This document shows positions 27,290 through 34,211 of a stretch of DNA of 64,000 bases, in pieces. Source of the DNA: Gammaproteobacteria bacterium (GTDB taxonomy: Bacteria; Pseudomonadota; Gammaproteobacteria; Competibacterales; Competibacteraceae); the NCBI GenBank assembly GCA_024235135.1, contig JACKMZ010000003.1, positions 124,001-188,000 of the forward strand, given 5' to 3'. The first letter of the stretch is position 1. Every line of letters starts with the position of its first letter. The position numbers and the translations under genes are program-made. The notes beneath the pieces were generated by a model. The model was given only the letters and a program-made list of their open reading frames with translations. It was not told the DNA's origin and did no database searches.

Positions 27290-29497
27290 TCAGTAGGTCA
27301 GGACCATATTCGCCAGAATGGAATAGGGGGTGTCGTCATCACCGTACAAATCCACGAAACCGTCGCCGGGCACCAACACCGCGCCCGACAAGCGGAACAC
27401 GACGTTCTGAATGAAATTGGGCCGGTAGATCAGTGACGCGGACAAATCCCATCCAATGTCGGAATCGATGGACGCCTGGTTGCGCAAAACCTCCAAAACG
27501 GCCGTGTCGTTGAAGTACAGCTTGTTGGCGTTGAAGGACAGGCGCAGTTCCGGGGTGACGTCGAAATCTCCGCCCACGCCGAACAGGATCAGACCCGGAT
27601 TGGTGAAATTGGATTGGCCGAGATCCTTGGACGTGCGCAACGAGTTCAGAATGCCGTTGCGGGTGGACAAGGAGACCCCGCCCCCACCGATCAACGGCAC
27701 GGCCTGGCGTATCCAGTAACTGGCGTCCGCCCCGGCGAACAGGGGATTCTCGAAAATGGCGTCGTACCCTTCCGCGCGGTCGTCGTAGGGATCACTGTCG
27801 CCGGTGGCATAGAGGAGGGAACCGCGCAGGCGAATCCAGTCGAAATCCATGGACCCCTCGGCCGCGGCGAAGAACGCCCGGATGTCGAGATCCTTGTCGA
27901 CGAAAACGCCCGGCGATTCTTTACCGAAAGCGTAGTAAGCCGAGGCGGTGAGATTGAGCCGACCGAAATGACCGTCGCCGTTGTAGCCGAGATAGGTCAC
28001 GTCGTAATCCCGTCCTCGCTCCATGCCGATGGGGGCGGGGCGGGCGAGAAAACCGTTTTTGTCGAAGTACAGGCCGTCGTCGCCCTCGCGGTTGCGGTTA
28101 TACGCCGCCGTGATCTGGGAGGTGAACCCGCGGCTGGGAAAGTCCTGGCGATACAGATTGGCGAAGAAAATGTCGTCGTCGCGCAGACTAGCGGTGACAT
28201 CGTTCAAGCCGCTGTTGGTGTCCTTTTCCAGGCGGCGGAACCACGCCAGATTGTATTGCCAGAGATTGTTGTCGCGGGAGCCGAACAAGCGCACGCCCAG
28301 TTGATTGTCCTGGAACAGAAAGCCACGGAAGTCCGATGAGAATGGCTGAATGCCGAAGCGAACGCTGTCGAAGTCGTAGCGGTCGGAGACATTGCGTAAA
28401 TGGATGTCGGCGAAGGCTTCCTGCAAACCGACGAACGAGTCGCTTCGGTCCTCGCCGTCCTGTGGATCGATGTACAGCAGCCTGAGTTCTTCGGTCTTGA
28501 CATAGTTGTAGTTGAACACCGGCGTCAGGCGGAATTCGTAGTCCGGTGGCCGGAATACCGTGTCGCCCTTGTAAAGCACCAGGCCCAGAATCAGGTTCTG
28601 ATTGAAAAAGAATTGATTGCCATCGCCGATCACGTCCAGATTGCCGGAACCCTGGCTGACCTGCGGCGCGACGGGAACCGGGAAATTGCGAGGTTCGAGG
28701 ACCGTATCCGAGATCAAGGTGACGTTGAAAAACCAGTCACGGCCAAAAACCGGCCGATCGCCTTTGAGTAGATTGCGGTTATAGGGGTCCAGCCAGTTCT
28801 CCGGGCTGATATTCAAATCCTTGGAGAGCCGCCAGCGATCCGGCACCGGAATGAATTCGCCGGGTTCATCCGGCGCCGGCGGTTCGGTCTGACCCAGGCC
28901 GGTGCGGCGGTTGGGGTCCGGCAAGGGGCGGGTCGGTTCCGGCGGTGGCTCATAAAGGCCGGGTCGGCGACGTTCGTCCTCCGCCAGAGGGGGCGGAGGG
29001 GTCATGGGCCGGGTCCGAATGGGGTGTGTCTCGCCCCCCGGTCGCTGGCGCTTGATACCGGGCGGCGGTGGCGGCGAAAGCGCCTGAGTTTCCAGGCTGG
29101 TTTCCGAGGCGCTCTGAGCAGCCGTTTCCGAGGCGCCATCCGGGGTCGCCGTCGTGCCTTCCTGAACTGTGGGCGGCTCTCCCTCGACGGTTCGTTCCTC
29201 CGACCCCGTGGTCGATTGCGCGCCCTCCGGCGTGACCGTGGGGCTTTCCGCCGGTTGGTCGGTGCTGAGGGTGTCCGGTTCAGGCGAAACGTCGGGTTCT
29301 TGCGGGGTGTCCGAGCGGCGGCGCTTGACCTGGGCGAACAGAAAACGCTTGTCCAGCCCTTGGTATTGCGGTTCGTCCGCCGGCGGCGGGGTGTCGTTCC
29401 AAACATGCCGGTCGCCCGCTTCGGCCGCGCTCCCCAACCCCGGCAAGGCGAGCAACCCGAAGCTCAGGCAGAAATGAAGCAGTGTCATGGGTTTCAT
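27290..29497 (-). CDS. Outer-membrane beta-barrel protein with Pro-rich N-terminal region
   Basis: About 735 residues. After a signal peptide ending near GLGSAAEA comes a ~200-residue low-complexity region rich in Pro, Glu, Thr and Ser with PPPPPG and PPPPLAED blocks, predicted disordered. The rest is a long series of alternating amphipathic strands with aromatic girdles (DWFFNVTLIS, FFFNQNLILGLVLY, DYEFRLTPVFNYNY), ending in a strand with terminal Tyr (MVLTY), a typical outer-membrane barrel signal. No heme motifs. Next to two decaheme cytochromes it could be the porin of a porin-cytochrome conduit, as MtrB or PioB are, but I cannot show homology to them. A GTG at 29509 overlapping the previous stop is an alternative start. 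Confidence 0.78.
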   Translation of the reverse strand: MKPMTLLHFCLSFGLLALPGLGSAAEAGDRHVWNDTPPPADEPQYQGLDKRFLFAQVKRRRSDTPQEPDVSPEPDTLSTDQPAESPTVTPEGAQSTTGSEERTVEGEPPTVQEGTTATPDGASETAAQSASETSLETQALSPPPPPGIKRQRPGGETHPIRTRPMTPPPPLAEDERRRPGLYEPPPEPTRPLPDPNRRTGLGQTEPPAPDEPGEFIPVPDRWRLSKDLNISPENWLDPYNRNLLKGDRPVFGRDWFFNVTLISDTVLEPRNFPVPVAPQVSQGSGNLDVIGDGNQFFFNQNLILGLVLYKGDTVFRPPDYEFRLTPVFNYNYVKTEELRLLYIDPQDGEDRSDSFVGLQEAFADIHLRNVSDRYDFDSVRFGIQPFSSDFRGFLFQDNQLGVRLFGSRDNNLWQYNLAWFRRLEKDTNSGLNDVTASLRDDDIFFANLYRQDFPSRGFTSQITAAYNRNREGDDGLYFDKNGFLARPAPIGMERGRDYDVTYLGYNGDGHFGRLNLTASAYYAFGKESPGVFVDKDLDIRAFFAAAEGSMDFDWIRLRGSLLYATGDSDPYDDRAEGYDAIFENPLFAGADASYWIRQAVPLIGGGGVSLSTRNGILNSLRTSKDLGQSNFTNPGLILFGVGGDFDVTPELRLSFNANKLYFNDTAVLEVLRNQASIDSDIGWDLSASLIYRPNFIQNVVFRLSGAVLVPGDGFVDLYGDDDTPYSILANMVLTY

Positions 29498-29505
29498 GTC
29501 GAGGC

Positions 29506-31455
29506 TCACTTGCCGTCACAGACGTCCTGGTCCGTGCTATCCAGAAAGGGTGACTGGGGACATTGCACGAAGCGGAGATTCACGCCGAACGAAGGCACGC
29601 GGATGGTGTCCGCCCGGATGGCCGTGGGCGCGTTGTTGATCGTGCCCAGTTCCTGGCCGGCGTTGTACAGTCCGAGGAACGCCACCATATCGTCCTGATC
29701 CACGCCGTCGCCCGAAACCCCGATCCCGCCGACCAAGACGTCGCCTTTGTAAACGGGCACGCTGCCAGGAAAAATCTGGATGCCGCTGCGAATTCGGTCG
29801 AGGGCGGTGCCGGTCGTGGGAAAGGTGCAGGTCGTCGGCGTATCGGGCGAAGCGCCATCCGTGAGTACGAAGACGACATGCGCGATAATCTGATTCATCA
29901 CCAGATCCAGTTGCATACCATCGGTGAACGGGCTCCAACTGGCGAAGGGTTTGCTGAACGGACCGTTGGCGCTGCCCGTGTCGCCGTCGGGAAAGAACGG
30001 CCGTGACATATTGCCGCCGGCTCGATCGCTGAAGGCGAAAGCCCCGTCGGCCAGCGCGGTCGGCAGACCCAGGAAATCCCTCACCGCCAACACGTAAGTG
30101 TCGAAGAGGTTGATGGTGACGCCGCTGGGCGTGGCGTCGGGATTGAGGTATACCGTGTTCGGCGCTATCGCGAGGGCGTCGGCGGCGCCGGCGCTGGAAA
30201 AGAACGCGGCGGTACGCGCCTTTTGCAGGGAGACGTCGGTGCCGAACACCGGCGCATCGCGGGAGCGGACCAGGCCCAACACCGAACCGTCGGTATCCAC
30301 CACGGAAATCGTGACCCGCGCCGGCGTACCCAATGGTTGGCGGATCTGCGCCCGGGCCCGGTTGGCGATGTCCAGGCCGTGGCGAAGAATGCCGGTCACT
30401 TCGGCAGCGTTCAATAATTCGCCGGATCGGGGTGGATAACGGTTGTTGCCGGAAGCGTCGACCAGCACATAGCCATCCTGTCCGGGAAATAAATCCGGTG
30501 CGACTTGATCGGCCGGCGCGACGCCGGATTCCGGCTCGCCAAAGGCGGCGCCCCGCACCAGGGTTCCGTCGCTGTAACCGGTGACCGTCAGCACCTGGCC
30601 GGCCAGGGTGGAAAACGGCGGAGCCAGGGACGGTTGGCTCGCCAGATCCCCGAATTCAGCATCGCTGAAACGCAGGGTTTTACCATCGACGACGATGTGG
30701 TCGGCTTGCCGATCGCTGGACGCGGAAAAGCCCGCCGTGCCAGCCAAGGCGATCATTTCGTCGCTGCTGCGATCGACGTTGCCGATATCCAAATCCAGGC
30801 TGTACAAACCGTCGGACATCACCCCGATGCCGCCGACCGGCGCGCCGTTCTTGTACAACGGAAAACCGCCCGGATCGGCCGAAAGGCCCAGTGGCGAGCG
30901 TTTCGGACCGAGTTGGGCGTCCTCGGGAAAGCGGCGGGCAAGATCGGAACACGGCAGTTGACTGAACTGCACGCCGAACAACGGACCGCCCGGCTGACCC
31001 TGTTCGCCGGGATTGAAGTGTTCCTGCACGATCTGACTGGCCACGCGGGTGCTGAAGGCATTGCCCTCGCTGGACAGATAGGCGCCGGTGACGGCCTTGG
31101 CGATGGCCGCCAGGGTATCGGGAATGACGGCGATTCCTTCCAGGCCGCCGGAAACGGATGGTGTGCGCCCGGAACTGATGGTCACCGACGTCGCCGCGTC
31201 GGTCATGCGAAATACACCCAGCACATTGCCCACCCGGTCCACGACCGCGATAGTTGCGGGCCGGCCTTCGGCGGTAGCTTCCTGCGCCGCTTGAGCGATC
31301 ACCTGTTCGACGTCGGCGACGCTCAGAAAACTGTCGGTCGCCACGCAGGAACCGGCACAGCCGTCATCGCCGCCGGACCCGCCGCCACCGCCGCCGCAAG
31401 CCGTCAGCAGCCAGGTCAGGGCAACGAGCAAAATCGCTTTGGGTAGGGTCATCAT
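29506..31455 (-). CDS. Lipoprotein with two HbpS/GlcG-like domains
   Basis: A 649-residue lipoprotein with lipobox LLTAC (Cys20) followed by a glycine-rich tether. Two copies of a heme-binding HbpS/GlcG-type domain are visible: one around VEQVIAQAAQEATAEGRP with TIAVVDRVGNVLGVFRM, and one around LLNAAEVTGILRHGLD with VTISVVDTDGSVLGLVRS. Each also has PLYKNGAPVGGIGVMSDG or PVYKGDVLVGGIGVSGDG, the conserved second half of the fold. HbpS-like proteins bind heme or corrinoid-like ligands in the periplasm. It may sense, store or deliver heme for the neighbouring multiheme proteins; this is inference. Its stop overlaps the start region of the barrel gene. Confidence 0.82.
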   Translation of the reverse strand: MMTLPKAILLVALTWLLTACGGGGGGSGGDDGCAGSCVATDSFLSVADVEQVIAQAAQEATAEGRPATIAVVDRVGNVLGVFRMTDAATSVTISSGRTPSVSGGLEGIAVIPDTLAAIAKAVTGAYLSSEGNAFSTRVASQIVQEHFNPGEQGQPGGPLFGVQFSQLPCSDLARRFPEDAQLGPKRSPLGLSADPGGFPLYKNGAPVGGIGVMSDGLYSLDLDIGNVDRSSDEMIALAGTAGFSASSDRQADHIVVDGKTLRFSDAEFGDLASQPSLAPPFSTLAGQVLTVTGYSDGTLVRGAAFGEPESGVAPADQVAPDLFPGQDGYVLVDASGNNRYPPRSGELLNAAEVTGILRHGLDIANRARAQIRQPLGTPARVTISVVDTDGSVLGLVRSRDAPVFGTDVSLQKARTAAFFSSAGAADALAIAPNTVYLNPDATPSGVTINLFDTYVLAVRDFLGLPTALADGAFAFSDRAGGNMSRPFFPDGDTGSANGPFSKPFASWSPFTDGMQLDLVMNQIIAHVVFVLTDGASPDTPTTCTFPTTGTALDRIRSGIQIFPGSVPVYKGDVLVGGIGVSGDGVDQDDMVAFLGLYNAGQELGTINNAPTAIRADTIRVPSFGVNLRFVQCPQSPFLDSTDQDVCDGK

Positions 31456-31500
31456 CGTGCTCTTATCGTTATGGATTCCGGGATGTCATCGAGCCGATCG

Positions 31501-33213
31501 TCAGGGCGCTTGGGCCAGGGGGTGCGGGGACGGCAAGGCGGCATGCTGGGGCGGGCGATCGATCAAGTGAAAATCGTGGCAGGAGACGCAGGTCGATTGC
31601 AGGCGGTCACGGTCACCGACATCGCCATGACAGGAACGGCAGTTTTCGATGCCCGGCATCAGGACGTCGGCGCTGGACGTGGAGTGGGCTGCATCATGAC
31701 AAGCGGCGCAATCCATGGTCGCATGGCGGGCGTGGGTGAAGTGCGCCTTTGGAAACCACGCCTGGGCGAGCGCGACCGGACTAATGCGCCATGCGGGAAC
31801 GGCCGGTTCCGGTTTGTCCACGGTATGGCAGATCGCGCAGGCCCGATACTCGAACAGTTCGGCGCCGACTGTGGCCGATTTTTGCGTCGCCCATTCCAAG
31901 GCGGCCGCCCGTTCCTCGTCGGCGAACTGTTCCCCTGGACGCCGGCGCCGGCGCACGATTTCCGGCGCGGCCGGATCGGCATAGCCCCCTTCCAAAGCGC
32001 GCAGGGCGTAATACGACTCCAGGGTCTGCAACACGGCCTGGACGTTACCGTGCGGCGCTTCCCTGTCCGGTTCGGTCGGGTCGAACGTCAGCCGGTGGCA
32101 GCCATGACAATTCTTTTCGAAACGGATCGGCTGCATGTGTTGTCCGCCAGCTTCGGGCGTGTGACAGGAAGCGCAGTCCAGCTTCACCTGGCCGTTCGGC
32201 CCCTTGACGCCGCCGGCCTGCAAATGCTTGGCATGGGGGAATTTCAGGTTGGAGCGTTCACGCAAATCGCCAGTCCAGTCCAATCGAATTCGTACGGCGC
32301 GCTGGGTTCCGGCGCCGGGTTCCAGCAGCGATACCTTGAATTGCGGATGCGTGTGGCTGAAATCCGAAATGGTGGTAAACAATCCGGTGTCGGACAACTG
32401 GGCATTCAGCTTGGAATGGCAGGGCGTGCAGAAACGGGATTCGGTGCGAATCAGCCCCTCAGGGCCGTTGTGATCCTTGTGGCAAACCGTGCAATCGGTA
32501 TCCGGGGACTTGACCACGGGCAAACTGGGATCGATATGCCAGGGTTGCCCCTGGTGGCAGCTTAGACAAGCTTCGTTTCGTACCGGAATGAACGGCTTCT
32601 GATGGCACATATTGCAATCGGTGCCGAAATAATGATGGCTGGAAGCCAGTTCCCCCACATCCCAGACCTTGTCACTGGGCAGGCCCGGTATCGCGCGCAA
32701 CTTTTCGCTCAAGGGCGGGTGAAACAGCCCGGCGGCGGGCACGGCCAGAAACGCGACCAGAATGAGCAGCAACAGGGCCCAGGACCAGCGGCGCATTCCG
32801 AAGCCGGTGGCCGCCAGCCCGATGCGAACTCGGCTCATCAGAGCCTCGCGCAGTTCCTGACCCTTGGCGCTTCGCGAGCGTTCGACCTCCAGGGCCAGGT
32901 CGTAGTCGGCCGGCGGGGGAATGACGCGGATTTCATAACCCCCGAGCAGAATGCGGTCGCCTGTCTGGAGATACGCCTGTTGGGTGGTTTGGCCGTTGTG
33001 CAGAAACCCGGACGGCGCGCGGGATACGATCGCGAAACGCCCGTTTTCGGCGAGGGCGATGCGGGCATGGCGCAAGGTCACCCGCAAATCGGGCAAAAAC
33101 ACATGCTGACCGACGGCGCGGCCGATGGTGACGCGGTCGCCCAGACATTCGGAGTCCTTGAAGGTGGCGTGGCTGGCGCTGGCGCGGGTTACGGTGCGGA
33201 TCAGGCAACGCAT
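31501..33213 (-). CDS. FHA domain-transmembrane-decaheme cytochrome c fusion
   Basis: A 570-residue single-span protein. Residues 20-98 look like an FHA domain (TIGRAVGQHVFLPDLRV, VTLRHARI, GFLHNG), in which the usual V-S-R-x-H-A block reads V-T-L-R-H-A. One membrane helix follows (143-163). The C-terminal part has ten CxxCH sites at about 200, 216, 241, 262, 347, 369, 459, 502, 525 and 542. With no cleavable signal the FHA domain should be cytoplasmic and the hemes periplasmic. The role may be a membrane-anchored periplasmic electron carrier whose assembly or activity is read by a phosphothreonine signal. It sits 13 bp after the b-type membrane gene. I know no characterised protein of this architecture. 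Confidence 0.88.
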   Translation of the reverse strand: MRCLIRTVTRASASHATFKDSECLGDRVTIGRAVGQHVFLPDLRVTLRHARIALAENGRFAIVSRAPSGFLHNGQTTQQAYLQTGDRILLGGYEIRVIPPPADYDLALEVERSRSAKGQELREALMSRVRIGLAATGFGMRRWSWALLLLILVAFLAVPAAGLFHPPLSEKLRAIPGLPSDKVWDVGELASSHHYFGTDCNMCHQKPFIPVRNEACLSCHQGQPWHIDPSLPVVKSPDTDCTVCHKDHNGPEGLIRTESRFCTPCHSKLNAQLSDTGLFTTISDFSHTHPQFKVSLLEPGAGTQRAVRIRLDWTGDLRERSNLKFPHAKHLQAGGVKGPNGQVKLDCASCHTPEAGGQHMQPIRFEKNCHGCHRLTFDPTEPDREAPHGNVQAVLQTLESYYALRALEGGYADPAAPEIVRRRRRPGEQFADEERAAALEWATQKSATVGAELFEYRACAICHTVDKPEPAVPAWRISPVALAQAWFPKAHFTHARHATMDCAACHDAAHSTSSADVLMPGIENCRSCHGDVGDRDRLQSTCVSCHDFHLIDRPPQHAALPSPHPLAQAP

Positions 33214-33226
33214 GGTCGGGAGGTCC

Positions 33227-34204
33227 TCACCAGTAGATGAATACCGCCACGATGTGGGCCAGCAGAGCGGCCAACAGGGCGATGGACAAGGGCACGTGCA
33301 CGATCAGCCAAAAGCGCAGCAAAGCCTGATATTGCACGGCGCGTTGCAGGCGGGCCGTCAACGCTTTCTTGCGCGACAACAGATCCAGCAGTTGACGCAC
33401 GGCGAGCACTTTATCCCCGCTGCCGGTCGCGGCCAGCTGATCGACCATGAACAACGTGGTGCGGTCACTGCCCTCGGGATTCGCCGGCTGTTGGGCTTGT
33501 TGTTGTATCTGGGCCTGTACGCGCAAACTGGTGAGGGTGCGCATGACCCGGGTATGCTCCTCCTCCAGTTCGTTGCGCAGATCGATGAGCTTGCTTTCCG
33601 CGGCTTCCATTTGTACGCGCCGGGGACTGGTGGCCGTCAACTGTTGCCAGAGGCCACCGCCGATGACCGTGCTTTCGATGGAACGCAACATGGTTTGATG
33701 GGCTTTGTCCCCGATTTTGTCGGCGACCGCCAGGCATTCCCCGTCCAACTCGGCGATTTCCGTGAGCATGGCTTCGTCGCTGAGCCCCCCGCCGTTGTCC
33801 ATCAGGCGGCTGGGAAAGTAGATATAGGCGAAAACACCGTAAAAACCGCTGAGAATGACCAGGACCATCAGCGTGTAGGCCAGCGTGTGCAGATTCCAGC
33901 CAAACTGAAAGGCGCAATGCAGAGTCGCTACCAGCAGCAGGGCGATGCCCAGATAAACGTGGCCCGACAACCAGCCGGAAACCATACCGCTGCCCGAACG
34001 GTATTTGCGTTTGCGTACGCCGAACCACAACAGCCAGAAAATCAGCAACGCCCCGATGGTCCCCAGGGTGTAGCCCAGCCAAGTGCCGCCATTGGGCTGC
34101 TCTAGGCGAGCGTCGGCGATATAGGCGGCCAGCGACAGGATCATCAGGCCCAGACTGAGCTTGAGGTAACGTGCTCGGCGATAAATCAGGAAGGATTGGT
34201 GCAT
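33227..34204 (-). CDS. Membrane protein with two H-x13-H helices, predicted diheme b
   Basis: A 325-residue inner-membrane protein with five predicted helices (about 13-30, 43-62, 80-98, 104-129 and 297-322) and a large cytosolic loop (131-296) with coiled-coil character and Gln-rich stretch. Helix 3 has His82 and His96 and helix 5 has His303 and His317; both pairs have thirteen residues between them, so in two parallel helices they could hold two stacked b hemes across the membrane, as in cytochrome b561 or ferric-reductase-like proteins. Basic residues before helix 1 and after helix 2 support this topology. It lies between the ferredoxin fusion (7 bp) and the decaheme fusion (13 bp) and is a good candidate for the transmembrane electron path. 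Confidence 0.78.
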   Translation of the reverse strand: MHQSFLIYRRARYLKLSLGLMILSLAAYIADARLEQPNGGTWLGYTLGTIGALLIFWLLWFGVRKRKYRSGSGMVSGWLSGHVYLGIALLLVATLHCAFQFGWNLHTLAYTLMVLVILSGFYGVFAYIYFPSRLMDNGGGLSDEAMLTEIAELDGECLAVADKIGDKAHQTMLRSIESTVIGGGLWQQLTATSPRRVQMEAAESKLIDLRNELEEEHTRVMRTLTSLRVQAQIQQQAQQPANPEGSDRTTLFMVDQLAATGSGDKVLAVRQLLDLLSRKKALTARLQRAVQYQALLRFWLIVHVPLSIALLAALLAHIVAVFIYW

Positions 34205-34211
34205 GGTCGGC

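Noticed and set aside
30505..31446. Plus-strand 313-residue frame opposite the HbpS-type lipoprotein
   Set aside because: Antisense shadow due to high G+C; no motif, and the opposite strand has a clear lipobox and two domains.
31471..32565. Plus-strand 364-residue frame opposite the FHA-decaheme gene
   Set aside because: Antisense shadow of the CxxCH-rich gene; no recognisable domain and no start signal.
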